From the NCBI GenBank assembly GCA_947488655.1, contig CANKZZ010000007.1:135264-199263 (forward strand): a DNA stretch of 64,000 nucleotides. The letters run 5' to 3'. Both the position numbers and the translations under genes were made by a program. Source of the stretch: an uncultured Psychroserpens sp. (GTDB lineage: Bacteria; Bacteroidota; Bacteroidia; Flavobacteriales; Flavobacteriaceae). The notes beneath the pieces were generated by a model. It was not told where the DNA came from, made no database searches, and was given only the letters and a program-made list of their open reading frames with translations. The first letter of the stretch is position 1. The number at the start of each line of letters is the position of its first letter. This document shows positions 47,849 to 57,580 of this stretch, in pieces.

Positions 47849-48505
47849 ATGCCTTTACAAGAATACATTATAAATGATATAAAACCATTAAACATTAACG
47901 AGAAAGTTAGTGATGCTCAGCTGTTATTTAATGAACTCACCTATTCTCATATTCCTGTAGAAAAGGATGGTGTTTATCAAGGTTGCATCTCTGAGAATGA
48001 TGCACATTGTTTTGAGTCTCAAAAAATAATTGCCGATTGTAATTATTCTATAGAAGGATTTTATGTTAGACCAGAAACTAATTGGTTAGATGTACTAGAA
48101 ACTTTTGCACAAAACTCTTGCAACATAATGCCTGTTCTCGATAAATTTAATAATTATCTAGGATATTATGAGCTTAGCGATATTATTGGTTTGTTTAATG
48201 AAACACCTTTTTTTGCTGAGCCTGGTGGTATTTTAATCGTTGAGAAAGGTATTCAAGATTATTCTTTTAGTGAAATTAGCCAAATTGTAGAGTCTAATGA
48301 TGCTAAATTATTAGGAGCTTTTGTGTCTAAAATGGATGGTGATATTGTTCAAATTACATTAAAAATTGGTAATGCAGGACTTAATGATATTACTCAAACG
48401 TTTAGACGCTACAGTTATAATATTATTTCGGGACACGAAGAAGATACATACATAGAGAATTTAAAAGAACGGTCTGACTATCTCAAAAAATACCTAGACA
48501 TCTAA
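47849..48505 (+). CDS. CBS-domain protein
   Basis: A soluble protein of 218 residues with a CBS pair in about the first 125 residues (LLFNELTYSHIPVEKDGVYQ; NIMPVLDKFNNYLGYYEL), which often binds adenine nucleotides. An ACT-like alpha/beta segment follows (about 130-200). It begins the envelope cluster and overlaps closely with nadK (5-bp gap), the same pairing as in many Bacteroidetes. An adenylate- or NAD-sensing role is inference. Confidence 0.88.
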   Translation: MPLQEYIINDIKPLNINEKVSDAQLLFNELTYSHIPVEKDGVYQGCISENDAHCFESQKIIADCNYSIEGFYVRPETNWLDVLETFAQNSCNIMPVLDKFNNYLGYYELSDIIGLFNETPFFAEPGGILIVEKGIQDYSFSEISQIVESNDAKLLGAFVSKMDGDIVQITLKIGNAGLNDITQTFRRYSYNIISGHEEDTYIENLKERSDYLKKYLDI

Positions 48506-48510
48506 GACAT

Positions 48511-49386
48511 ATGAAGGTAGCAGTTTACAGTTTATATTATCCTGAAAAATCTTCAGACGCTTTTGATGAGTTAATTAATGTTTTAGTAAAAAATAATGTT
48601 GACATCTATATAGAGTCTCAATTTTACGAACAGCTGGTTTCCGAAGTAAAAAAAATTAAGTCTATAAATACCTTTACTGCTTTAGACGAGAGTTTTGACC
48701 TTTTAATAAGTGTAGGTGGTGATGGCACAATTTTAAGAGCTATTACTTATGTTAGAGATTTTTCTATTCCTATTGTTGGTATTAATACAGGTAGACTAGG
48801 TTTTCTTGCAACGATACAAATAGATGAAATTAAAACAGCAATTGAGCACATTTTAAATGGTAATTATAAAACGTCTGAGCGCACATTACTTAGCGTTGAA
48901 ACCAACCCAAAAAATGAGGCATTAGCCATAACAAATTTTGCTTTAAATGAAATAGCAGTAAGTAGAAAAAACACGACGTCTATGATTACTGTAGAAACAC
49001 ATCTTAATGATGAATATTTGACGTCTTATTGGGCAGATGGTCTCATAGCTGCCACTCCAACAGGATCTACAGGTTACTCTCTTAGTTGTGGCGGACCCGT
49101 AATTACTCCAGATGCTAACACTTTTGTATTAACACCAATTGCGCCTCATAATTTAAATGCAAGACCATTAGTAATCCCAGATGATACCATAATACAACTA
49201 AGAGTAGATGGTCGAGAAGACCAACATTTAATGTCGTTAGACTCTAGAATTGTTACGTTATCTAATGCTACGGTAATCACAATAAAAAAAGCTAACTTTA
49301 AAATAAAAATGGTTGAACTTCTTGATGAAAGTTTTATTGACACCTTAAGACAAAAAATGCTTTGGGGAGAAGACAAACGAAATTAA
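48511..49386 (+). CDS. nadK: NAD kinase
   Basis: Phosphorylates NAD to NADP in the cytoplasm. The 291 residues show the catalytic GGDGTILRA (about 70-78), the NTGRLGFLA segment and the second-domain TPTGSTGYSLSCGGP. It follows the CBS gene by 5 bp. The next gene, porG, has its own promoter. A copy of the repeated motif core lies at 48639-48646. Confidence 0.96.
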   Translation: MKVAVYSLYYPEKSSDAFDELINVLVKNNVDIYIESQFYEQLVSEVKKIKSINTFTALDESFDLLISVGGDGTILRAITYVRDFSIPIVGINTGRLGFLATIQIDEIKTAIEHILNGNYKTSERTLLSVETNPKNEALAITNFALNEIAVSRKNTTSMITVETHLNDEYLTSYWADGLIAATPTGSTGYSLSCGGPVITPDANTFVLTPIAPHNLNARPLVIPDDTIIQLRVDGREDQHLMSLDSRIVTLSNATVITIKKANFKIKMVELLDESFIDTLRQKMLWGEDKRN

Positions 49387-49479
49387 GAGTTATCCCAATT
49401 TAATATGCAATAAATCCTTATATATTCTGTTTTTACAAAGACTATTTGCCTCAAATTACCAAAGGCAATTCAGAATTAT

Positions 49480-49487
49480 TATATTTG
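49480..49487 (+). promoter_or_regulatory. putative -7 box for porG
   Basis: TATATTTG is an exact consensus match, 17 bases before the ATG at 49505. A TTG at proper distance is lacking. Confidence 0.45.
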
Positions 49488-49504
49488 CAAACTTTTAAAA
49501 ATTT

Positions 49505-50194
49505 ATGAGGTATTTAATCTTATTTTTATTGAGTATACTTTTTACACAAACAAGCCACTCGCAAATCTACGAGGTTGGTGTGTTTGGTGGAGGAAGTAAT
49601 TTTATTGGTGACGTAGGTTCTACCACTTACATTGCTCCAAATGCGCCTACATTAGGTCTTATTTTAAAATGGAATAGAAGCCCAAGACATTCTTGGAGAG
49701 TTTCTTTAATATATTCAGATTTAAAAGCAGATGATGCAAAATCTGATGATCCTCGCAGAATAGAACGAGATTATACGTTTGATAGTAATTTGTTAGAAAT
49801 ATCTGCAGGTATGGAGTATACCTTTTGGGAATTTGATTTACATACAAGTGGTCTTAAAGCAGTACCTTATTTATATTCGGGGATTTCTGTTGCAAACCAT
49901 GACAACTTTTACTTTAACGCTGTAGGAGAAAAAATATCTGAAGGCACAAATAGCTGGGCTTTTGGAGTACCAATGGTTCTAGGTGTAAAATCTAACATTT
50001 CTAATCATTTCATTTTAGGTTTTGAAATTGGAGCGCGTTATACCTTTTCTAACGAAATAGATGGTAGTGTCGCAGATTCAGAACAATTAGAGGTGTTTTC
50101 ATTTGGAAACACGAATAGTAATGATTGGTACGTTTTTACAGGCTTTACATTAACTTATACATTTGGTCAACGACCTTGTTATTGCAACTTTTAA
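49505..50194 (+). CDS. porG: DUF6089-family outer-membrane protein, type IX secretion PorG-like
   Basis: A 229-residue outer-membrane beta-barrel protein with signal peptide (ending TSHSQ) and alternating strands (YEVGVFGGGSNFIGDVGST; WYVFTGFTLTYTFG). PorG of Porphyromonas gingivalis belongs to this family, and its gene also precedes uppS, bamA and two ompH genes. Both the family and the synteny therefore point to the type IX secretion machine. The C-terminus is CYCNF, with two cysteines. The uppS start codon follows directly, so translation is coupled. Confidence 0.85.
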   Translation: MRYLILFLLSILFTQTSHSQIYEVGVFGGGSNFIGDVGSTTYIAPNAPTLGLILKWNRSPRHSWRVSLIYSDLKADDAKSDDPRRIERDYTFDSNLLEISAGMEYTFWEFDLHTSGLKAVPYLYSGISVANHDNFYFNAVGEKISEGTNSWAFGVPMVLGVKSNISNHFILGFEIGARYTFSNEIDGSVADSEQLEVFSFGNTNSNDWYVFTGFTLTYTFGQRPCYCNF

Positions 50195-50935
50195 ATGGAA
50201 CTGAAAGATCAAATACAACTCGATAAACTACCTCAGCATGTTGCTATCATTATGGATGGTAATGGTCGTTGGGCTAAACAACAAGGGTTAATTAGAGTAA
50301 TTGGTCATGAAAACGGAACAAAATCTGTTAGAGATGTTGTAGAAGCCAGTGCAGAGATTGGAATAAAACACCTTACGCTTTATGCTTTTTCTACGGAAAA
50401 CTGGAAACGACCTAAGCTAGAAGTACAAACATTAATGAAGCTTTTAGTAAAATCATTAAAGAAAGAAATTAAAACACTTCAAGACAATAACATAAAATTG
50501 TCTGCTATTGGAAATCTTAATGATTTACCAAAAAAAGCACATAAAGAATTATTAGAAGTCATAGATAAAACTAAAGACAACTCCCACATGACCTTAACCC
50601 TAGCCCTAAGCTATGGTTCTAGAGAAGAGATTATAAATGTTGTCAAAGAATTAACAGATAAAGTTAAAAATAATATAATTTCTATTGAAAGTATTGACGA
50701 ATCAATTATTAATAAGCATCTTTACACGCAAAATTTACCAGATGTTGATTTGTTGATTCGAACCAGTGGTGAACATAGGATAAGCAACTTTTTGCTATGG
50801 CAAATTGCTTATGCCGAATTATATTTTACAGACATTCTTTGGCCTGATTTTAAGAAGATGGACCTTTATGAAGCTTTGATTAATTATCAAAATAGAGAAC
50901 GACGATTTGGAAAAACAAGTGAACAACTTAGCTAA
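50195..50935 (+). CDS. uppS: isoprenyl (undecaprenyl) diphosphate synthase
   Basis: Makes the C55 lipid carrier for peptidoglycan and surface glycans. The 246 residues show the catalytic IMDGNGRWAKQQG near residue 18 and the C-terminal RTSGEHRISNFLLWQIAYAELYF. The ATG abuts the porG stop codon. bamA follows within 10 bp or overlaps, depending on its start. Confidence 0.96.
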   Translation: MELKDQIQLDKLPQHVAIIMDGNGRWAKQQGLIRVIGHENGTKSVRDVVEASAEIGIKHLTLYAFSTENWKRPKLEVQTLMKLLVKSLKKEIKTLQDNNIKLSAIGNLNDLPKKAHKELLEVIDKTKDNSHMTLTLALSYGSREEIINVVKELTDKVKNNIISIESIDESIINKHLYTQNLPDVDLLIRTSGEHRISNFLLWQIAYAELYFTDILWPDFKKMDLYEALINYQNRERRFGKTSEQLS

Positions 50936-50945
50936 CAACTTACTT

Positions 50946-53492
50946 TTGAAAACATATATTAAGTCACTGCTTACAGCATTTATTTTTATTACATCTTTTG
51001 TAGTAACTGCACAACAATCAGATTTTAATCAAGGTAAAAAATACATCTTAGAAGATGTTAAGGTTACTGGTAACACTAATTTTAATCCATCTACGGTAAT
51101 TTCATTTTCTAGATTAAAAGTTGGAGAAGAAATAATTATTCCTGGTGAGCAAATTAGTAATGCTATTAAAAAATTATGGGACTCTAACTTGTTTAGCAGT
51201 ATCGACGTTTATTTAGCAAAGACCGATGGAGACAAAGCCTATTTGGAGATTAATCTTGTAGACTTACCAGAATTAAATGAGGTTACAGTTAAAGGGATTA
51301 AAAAAGGTAAAATAGAAGGTATAATAACCGAGAACAATCTTAGCAAAGGTACTAAAGTAACAGAAAACCTAGTAACAACTACGCGTAACTACATTACTAA
51401 TAAATATAAAAAACAAGGATTTTTAAACGCTAAAACTACAGTAACAACGAAAGAAGTTACTAATGACTCTGTAGAAAAATCAAGAGTAGATATGCTTGTG
51501 TTTATCGATAGAGGTGAAAAAGTAAAAATTGACAAGATTAAATTTAATGGCAACGATAAGATTTCTGACAAGAAACTTAGAAAATCCATGAAAAACACAA
51601 AGCAGAAAAACCCTATTCGTATTCTAAAACGTTCTAAATACATTAATGAAGATTATAAAGAAGACTTAGTAAGTATAATAGATACTTATAAAGAGAATGG
51701 TTATCGTGATGCTAGAGTAATTAGCGACTCTATTGTATATAAAGATGACAAAACAATTAGTTTGTTTATTGATGTAGAAGAAGGTGAACAATACAAATTT
51801 GGTAAAATTAAATTTGTAGGTAATGCTGTTTTTACAGACCAACAATTACAATCTGTATTAAAAATTAAAGAAGGTTCTACTTATAATGGTGTAGAGTTAC
51901 GTAAACGTATTGCAGATGACACTAAACCAGATGCGGTAGATATTACTAACCTTTACCAAGATAATGGTTATTTATTTTCTACTATAAACCCAGTAGAGAC
52001 AAGTGCCGAAGGTAATGTCATTGATATGGAGATTAGAATTTCTGAAGGAAAACCAGCGTACTTTAATAATGTTAGTGTAAGTGGTAATGACAAAACAAAT
52101 GACCATGTTGTTTATAGAGAACTAAGAACTAAACCAGGTACCTTATACCGTAAGAGTGATGTAATTAGAACAATTAGAGAACTGGGACAGCTTGGATTTT
52201 TTGATGCGCAGCAGTTAACGCCTAACATGAAAAATTTCAATACACAAGACGGTACTGTAGATATTGATTATCAAGTTGTAGAGCGTGGATCAAGCCAAAT
52301 AGAACTACAAGGTGGTTATGGTGGTGGAGGTTTTATAGGAACCTTAGGATTATCGTTTAACAATTTTGCAATAAAAGATATATTTAATAAGGAAGCTTAC
52401 AAGCCAATTCCTTCAGGAGATGGTCAAAGTTTAGCTTTGCGTTTACAGGCATCGCGTTTTTTCCAAACTTATAGTTTTTCATTTTCTGAGCCTTGGTTAG
52501 GTGGTAAACGTCCTGTTCAATTATCAACATCTATTTCTCATACTAAACAGTTTTTGTATAATCCAGTAACTAGAGATGCAGATAAGGATAGAAGATTTAA
52601 TATTACTGGTGTTTCTGTTGGTATTGCTAAACGTTTAAAAGTACCAGATGATTATTTTACATTATCACAAGCAGTTGCCATACAACACTACAACTTAAAA
52701 AATTATAACACAGGTCTATTTACATTTGGAGATGGATACTCTAATAACCTTTCGTACACAGTAGGTCTATCTAGAAACAATTTATCTGTAGATCCTATAT
52801 ACCCAACCGGTGGATCTAGTTTTTCTATTACTGGTAAATTTACATTACCATATTCTCTATTTAACGATGTTGATTATGAAGGTTTAAAAGACGAACGTGA
52901 TGCTCTTGATCCTACAGATGCAGATGATTTAGTAAGAATAGGAGAAATTGACCAAGAACGATTTAATTGGTTAGAATTTTATAAAATAAAGTTTAAAGGA
53001 GATTGGTATACAAGAATTTGGGATAAACTGGTAATTAAATCTGGTTTAGAATTTGGTTTCCTTGGAGCTTATAATCAAGATAGAGGTGTTGTTCCTTTTG
53101 AGCGTTTCTTCGTTGGAGGATCTGGTTTAGGAAACTTTTCATTAGACGGACGAGAAATTGTTCAGTTACGTGGTTATCCAGACCAATCATTATCTTCTAC
53201 AGATGGTGGTTCTATCTATAATAAATTTTCTTTAGAGTTACGTTACCCAATTACATTAGGTGCACAAGCCAAAATTTATGGTTTAACATTTGTTGAAGCT
53301 GGTGGATCTTACGATAGCTTTAGAGACTATAATCCTTTTAGTCTTAACAGATCTGCAGGTGTAGGAATTAGAATTTTCATGCCAGCATTTGGATTATTAG
53401 GTCTTGATTTTGGTTATGGATTTGATGCTCTGCCTGGAGAAACTCAAAAGCATGGTCAAGAAATTCACTTCATAATTGGACAGCAATTTTAA
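50946..53492 (+). CDS. bamA: outer-membrane protein assembly factor BamA
   Basis: The core barrel of the machine that inserts beta-barrel proteins into the outer membrane. It has a signal peptide, about five POTRA repeats (residues about 30-430, each with beta-alpha-alpha-beta-beta patterning) and a 16-stranded barrel ending in Phe (HFIIGQQF). No ATG is available at the 5' end. The TTG at 50946, 10 bp after the uppS stop, yields a proper signal peptide (KTYIKSLLTAFIFITSFVVTAQ). Earlier GTG (50919) and TTG (50907) codons would add residues that overlap uppS. The 848-residue length suits Bacteroidetes BamA. Two Skp-like genes follow. Confidence 0.93.
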   Translation: MKTYIKSLLTAFIFITSFVVTAQQSDFNQGKKYILEDVKVTGNTNFNPSTVISFSRLKVGEEIIIPGEQISNAIKKLWDSNLFSSIDVYLAKTDGDKAYLEINLVDLPELNEVTVKGIKKGKIEGIITENNLSKGTKVTENLVTTTRNYITNKYKKQGFLNAKTTVTTKEVTNDSVEKSRVDMLVFIDRGEKVKIDKIKFNGNDKISDKKLRKSMKNTKQKNPIRILKRSKYINEDYKEDLVSIIDTYKENGYRDARVISDSIVYKDDKTISLFIDVEEGEQYKFGKIKFVGNAVFTDQQLQSVLKIKEGSTYNGVELRKRIADDTKPDAVDITNLYQDNGYLFSTINPVETSAEGNVIDMEIRISEGKPAYFNNVSVSGNDKTNDHVVYRELRTKPGTLYRKSDVIRTIRELGQLGFFDAQQLTPNMKNFNTQDGTVDIDYQVVERGSSQIELQGGYGGGGFIGTLGLSFNNFAIKDIFNKEAYKPIPSGDGQSLALRLQASRFFQTYSFSFSEPWLGGKRPVQLSTSISHTKQFLYNPVTRDADKDRRFNITGVSVGIAKRLKVPDDYFTLSQAVAIQHYNLKNYNTGLFTFGDGYSNNLSYTVGLSRNNLSVDPIYPTGGSSFSITGKFTLPYSLFNDVDYEGLKDERDALDPTDADDLVRIGEIDQERFNWLEFYKIKFKGDWYTRIWDKLVIKSGLEFGFLGAYNQDRGVVPFERFFVGGSGLGNFSLDGREIVQLRGYPDQSLSSTDGGSIYNKFSLELRYPITLGAQAKIYGLTFVEAGGSYDSFRDYNPFSLNRSAGVGIRIFMPAFGLLGLDFGYGFDALPGETQKHGQEIHFIIGQQF

Positions 53493-53658
53493 TTTTGGCA
53501 CGATATTTTCTATTAACAATTTGACGATTTAATGTGTGTGTTAAAATTTTTCTAAATATATTTCGTTAATTTGGAAAACTAAACATAATGGCAGAATCGT
53601 AATTTAATCTGTCGCTTTAAAGTTTATAGAATATATTATAAATAATAAAATTAAACAG

Positions 53659-54693
53659 ATGAAAAGTAAAGTTCTTTTTTTAGTGGCCATAATAAGTCTA
53701 ATGAGCTTTGTTTCCAATGCACAACGTGGTGTTAGAATAGGTTATATAGATACTGAATATATTTTAGAAAATATTCCTGAATATCAAGAAGCAAATACAC
53801 AACTCGATCAAAAAGTTCAACAATGGAAAACAGAGATCGAACAACGTTTAACAGAAATTGATTCTAAAAAGAAACAATTAAATAGTGAAAGCGTATTGTT
53901 AACAAAAGAGTTATACGAAGAGCGTTTAGAAGATATCTCATTTGAAGAAGCCGAAATTTTAGACTACCAGCAAAAACGATTTGGACCAAATGGTGATTTG
54001 ATGATACAAAAGAAACAGTTGATTCAACCTATACAAGATCAAATTTTTGCAGCTGTACAAGAAATAGCTGGAGGTAAAAAGTATGACTTTATTTTTGACA
54101 AATCTGCTGATGTGGTTATGTTATATTCTGCAGAGCGTTTTGACCTAAGTGAGTTGGTAATTAGAAGTATTACCAGATCATCAAAACGAACGCAAGCAAA
54201 ATCTAGAGCCGATCGTAAATTAGCCGAAGAAGAAGATGTAGTACCAGTAGTTAATAAAGAATTAGATGAGCGTCAAAAAGCTATTGAGGACAAGAAAGCT
54301 TCTAGAGAAGCTGAAATAGCAAAACGTCAAGAAGCTCAATTAAAAAGAAGAGATTCTTTAAAGGCTGCAGCAGCTGCAAAACGTCAAAAAATATTAGACG
54401 AAAGAGCTAAAGCAAAAGCCGAAAGAGATAGTGCAAACAGTAGAAAAGCACCAACAGCAGAAAAAGGCAAAAACACTAAAAAACAAGATTCTACTAAAGC
54501 TAAAATGAGTACAGGAACTAAGACTCCAGCTCAAATAGCCGAAGAGAAAAAACAGCAAAAGATTAAAGATCGTGAAGCTCGTAAAAAAGCGTTAGAAGAG
54601 CGTAAAAAGAAAATATTAGAAGAACGAAAAAAAGCTAAAGAAGAACGAGAGGCAAAAGCTAAAGAAAATGACTCTGTTCCAGATGATAACTAA
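53659..54693 (+). CDS. OmpH/Skp-like periplasmic chaperone with a long charged tail
   Basis: The first 165 or so residues form the Skp fold after a signal peptide ending in SNAQ (RIGYIDTEYILENIPEYQEA; YDFIFDKSADVVMLYS). The remaining 180 are a highly charged Lys/Glu/Arg/Ala helix with repeats such as RKKALEERKKKILEERKK, giving 344 residues against about 170 for a plain Skp. Skp proteins hold unfolded outer-membrane proteins for BamA, whose gene is directly upstream. The tail is probably a coiled coil; its role is unknown. Confidence 0.92.
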   Translation: MKSKVLFLVAIISLMSFVSNAQRGVRIGYIDTEYILENIPEYQEANTQLDQKVQQWKTEIEQRLTEIDSKKKQLNSESVLLTKELYEERLEDISFEEAEILDYQQKRFGPNGDLMIQKKQLIQPIQDQIFAAVQEIAGGKKYDFIFDKSADVVMLYSAERFDLSELVIRSITRSSKRTQAKSRADRKLAEEEDVVPVVNKELDERQKAIEDKKASREAEIAKRQEAQLKRRDSLKAAAAAKRQKILDERAKAKAERDSANSRKAPTAEKGKNTKKQDSTKAKMSTGTKTPAQIAEEKKQQKIKDREARKKALEERKKKILEERKKAKEEREAKAKENDSVPDDN

Positions 54694-54726
54694 AAATAAT
54701 AATTATAACACGTAACAAATTTAAAA

Positions 54727-55236
54727 ATGAAACACTTAAAAACCCTTGTATTAGCAGCTATACTTTTTGTTGGAACAACAAGTCTTGTAACAGCACAAAC
54801 TAAAATTGCACATATAAATACTACAGAGTTAGTACAATCTATGCCAGCAATGAAAGCAGCGCAAGCAGAAATTGAAAAATTATCTAAAACTTATGATGCT
54901 GATTATAAAACTATGGTTACCGAGCTTCAAAACAAAGTAACACAGTACAGAGCAGAAGTTGAAACTAAAACTGAAGAAGAGAACAACAAACGTGCTCAAG
55001 AAGTTCAGCAAATGGAACAAAGTATTCGTGAGTACCAAGCAGGAGCTCAAGAAGACCTTGGTAAAAAAGAAGCAGCTTTATTAAAGCCAATCTTTGAAAA
55101 AGCTAAAGCAGCAATTCAGGCTGTAGCTAAAGCACAAGGATACCAATATGTATTAGACTCTACTCAAGGTGGTGGTGTTTTAGTATCAGATGGTAAAGAT
55201 CTTTTAGCAGATGTAAAGAAGCACTTAGGATTCTAA
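54727..55236 (+). CDS. OmpH/Skp-like periplasmic chaperone
   Basis: A standard-length Skp homologue of 169 residues: signal peptide ending TAQT, then KIAHINTTELVQSMPAMKAA, a long coiled coil and the C-terminal GYQYVLDSTQGGGVLVSDG. It is the second Skp-like gene after bamA, 33 bp behind the first. The pair is a recurring Bacteroidetes arrangement. Transcription ends at the hairpin at 55267-55298. Confidence 0.95.
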   Translation: MKHLKTLVLAAILFVGTTSLVTAQTKIAHINTTELVQSMPAMKAAQAEIEKLSKTYDADYKTMVTELQNKVTQYRAEVETKTEEENNKRAQEVQQMEQSIREYQAGAQEDLGKKEAALLKPIFEKAKAAIQAVAKAQGYQYVLDSTQGGGVLVSDGKDLLADVKKHLGF

Positions 55237-55266
55237 GACCAAAACATCTTAAATAAATTTACAAAG

Positions 55267-55298
55267 AAGCCACTTTTAATAAGTGGCTTTTTTATTTT
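55267..55298 (+). terminator. terminator after the second ompH gene
   Basis: AGCCACTT (55268-55275) pairs with AAGTGGCT (55281-55288) around a 5-nt loop, followed by a run of T. It separates bamA-ompH-ompH from murI, whose ATG is only a few bases further on. Confidence 0.85.
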
Positions 55299-55304
55299 TG
55301 TATA

Positions 55305-56090
55305 ATGAGTAAGAGCAAACATAAGATTGGGATTTTTGATTCGGGAATTGGAGGCACCTCCATTTTTAAAGAAATCAATGCGCTTTTACCTCATGAAAAC
55401 ACTATATATTTAGCCGATAGCAAAAATGCTCCATATGGAGATAAATCTAAAGAAGAGATCATCTCTCTAAGTATTAAAAACACAAAACTTCTTTTAGAAA
55501 AAGATTGCAAAATTATAGTTGTGGCTTGTAATACAGCTACTACAAATGCTATTAAAGTACTTAGAAACACGTTTGACATACCGTTTATAGGAATAGAGCC
55601 TGCTATAAAACCTGCAGCACTTAATACACAAACCAAAGCAGTTGGCATACTTGCTACAAAAGGAACTTTAAGTAGCGAATTGTTTCATAACACAACAGAT
55701 TTATATAGCCAAGATATTAATGTTATTGAACAAATTGGAGAAGGTATTGTCCCATTAATCGAAGCAGGTAAAATAAATAGCGATGCCATGAAATCGTTGC
55801 TAGAAGATTACATCAAACCTATGCTAAAGGCAGATATAGACTATCTTGTTTTAGGTTGCACGCATTACCCTTATCTCATACCACAGTTGTTAGAAATGCT
55901 CCCAAAGCATATTAAAATTATAGATTCTGGTTTAGCTGTGGCTAAACAAACAAAGGCTATTTTAAAACAACATGAGCTTTTAAATTTATCAGCAACTAAA
56001 GGAAATAATATTTTTTATTCTAACGGAAATGTAACCGTCTTGAAAGAAATTTTAGATGATAAGTTTACTGTAAAAGCGTTAGATTTTTGA
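55305..56090 (+). CDS. murI: glutamate racemase
   Basis: Supplies D-glutamate for peptidoglycan. The 261 residues carry both catalytic cysteines, in VACNTATTNA (near 74) and GCTHYPYL (near 185), together with DSGIGGTSIF and YLADSKNAPYGDKS. It closes the envelope cluster. Its leader is very short because a terminator lies just upstream. A copy of the repeated motif sits ten bases after the stop (56101-56110). Confidence 0.97.
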   Translation: MSKSKHKIGIFDSGIGGTSIFKEINALLPHENTIYLADSKNAPYGDKSKEEIISLSIKNTKLLLEKDCKIIVVACNTATTNAIKVLRNTFDIPFIGIEPAIKPAALNTQTKAVGILATKGTLSSELFHNTTDLYSQDINVIEQIGEGIVPLIEAGKINSDAMKSLLEDYIKPMLKADIDYLVLGCTHYPYLIPQLLEMLPKHIKIIDSGLAVAKQTKAILKQHELLNLSATKGNNIFYSNGNVTVLKEILDDKFTVKALDF

Positions 56091-56113
56091 GCTTTAGAAT
56101 TTCCGAAGAAAGA

Positions 56114-56626
56114 TTACTTAAACCAACTAGAATACTCCAAATAATTATCTGCAATACGATTAATCTCACCCGAAATTAATTCTTGACTAATATCTTTCAC
56201 CTTTTTTGCTGGAACACCTGCGTAAATACTTCCAGACGCAACAATCGTGTTTTTAGTGACTACTGCTCCTGCTGCAATTATACTGTTGCTTTCAATTATA
56301 CAATCATCCATCACAATGCTTCCCATTCCAATAAGTACATTATCATGAATCGTGCAACCATGAACTATTGCATTATGACCAATTGAGACATTATTACCTA
56401 TAGTTGTAGGTGATTTTTGATAGGTGGCATGAATCACAGCTCCATCTTGGATATTGACCTTATCTCTTATTTTTATAAAATGCACATCACCTCTAATGAC
56501 TGCGTTAAACCAAATGCTGCATTGTTTGCCAATAGAAACTTCTCCAACAATGGTTGCGTTTTCTGCAATGAAACAATCGTCTGAGATTTGTGGATGATTT
56601 CCTTTTACTGGTTTTATAATTGGCAT
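56114..56626 (-). CDS. gamma-carbonic-anhydrase-like hexapeptide-repeat protein
   Basis: A 170-residue left-handed beta-helix protein built of hexapeptide turns, a trimer with metal at the subunit interface. Metal-ligand histidines are visible in DGAVIHATY, SIGHNAIVHG and HDNVLIG. Family members include YrdA/PaaY types, some lacking measurable carbonic anhydrase activity, so the exact reaction is uncertain. It is convergent with murI. Confidence 0.92.
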   Translation of the reverse strand: MPIIKPVKGNHPQISDDCFIAENATIVGEVSIGKQCSIWFNAVIRGDVHFIKIRDKVNIQDGAVIHATYQKSPTTIGNNVSIGHNAIVHGCTIHDNVLIGMGSIVMDDCIIESNSIIAAGAVVTKNTIVASGSIYAGVPAKKVKDISQELISGEINRIADNYLEYSSWFK

Positions 56627-56694
56627 ATTAATTACTATTTGATTAAACTATATATTAGTTTTACGGTTATGAGATCTTTTTTTATCAGGCGTTT

Positions 56695-57429
56695 TTATTT
56701 GAAATAAGACAACAAATCAGACTTTTTAGAGGCAGATACCATGATTTCCTTTCCGTTGCTTAAAACAACGCTTCCACCTTTTCCTTTAATGTATTTGGTC
56801 ACTTCATTAACGTTGACGAGATAACTTTTATGAACTCTGGCGAAACCAGTTTCTGTCAAGGCATCTTCAAAATACTTTAAGGTTTTACTCACGAGTTTCT
56901 TTTTATTGTTGTTTAGATAAATTTCGGTGTAATTATCATCTGCTTTGCAGTACATGATGTCTGCAGTTTGCAAGACTTCAAACCCATCTTGCTGTGGTAT
57001 TGTGATTTTACCATTAACAGTTGTCATTTTAGGAACAAGAACTTGATCTTGCAAAGCATCTTCTTTGGTTCTAATTTCGGTCACATAATCTACAGCTTTA
57101 ATGAGTTCGTCTATAGAAATAGGCTTCATCAAATAATATGATGCATGTGCATTTAGAGCATCAATTGCATAATGATTATATGCGGTTACAAATACCGTTT
57201 CAAAATTAACATCACCAACTTTGTCTAATAAGTCAAACGCGTTACCATAAGGCATTTCTACGTCTAGAAACACTAGATCTAACTCTGTATTGCGAATTAA
57301 AACTAAAGCCTCTTCTACATTGGCAGCTTCTCCTAAAACTTCAACATTAGGGCAATACTTGTTGAGATAATTTCTAAGGATTTTTCTACTAGTTTCTTCG
57401 TCTTCTACGATTATTGATTTTAGTTTCAT
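56695..57429 (-). CDS. LytTR-family response regulator
   Basis: A 244-residue regulator with a receiver domain (1-120; phospho-acceptor Asp 56 in LDLVFLDVEMP) and a C-terminal LytTR DNA-binding domain (about 140-244; ILYCKADDNYTEIYL-like, GFARVHKSYLVNV). It lies 151 bp downstream of the sensor kinase on the same strand and is its obvious partner. LytTR proteins usually bind pairs of short direct repeats; the target here is unknown. The repeated motif occurs in the gap between the two genes (57519-57528). Confidence 0.95.
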   Translation of the reverse strand: MKLKSIIVEDEETSRKILRNYLNKYCPNVEVLGEAANVEEALVLIRNTELDLVFLDVEMPYGNAFDLLDKVGDVNFETVFVTAYNHYAIDALNAHASYYLMKPISIDELIKAVDYVTEIRTKEDALQDQVLVPKMTTVNGKITIPQQDGFEVLQTADIMYCKADDNYTEIYLNNNKKKLVSKTLKYFEDALTETGFARVHKSYLVNVNEVTKYIKGKGGSVVLSNGKEIMVSASKKSDLLSYFK

Positions 57430-57580
57430 AGTATAAATTCTTACTTAATAATAGTATTTCCTTTTTTAATATTCTCTTCCGTTCTAGAAATAAGCCTTAT
57501 GAGATTTACACTTACATTTTCTTCGGAAGTTTTAATTTCTTCTACGGAAATCAAAAACAATAAAATCCCTTTTCTCATAA

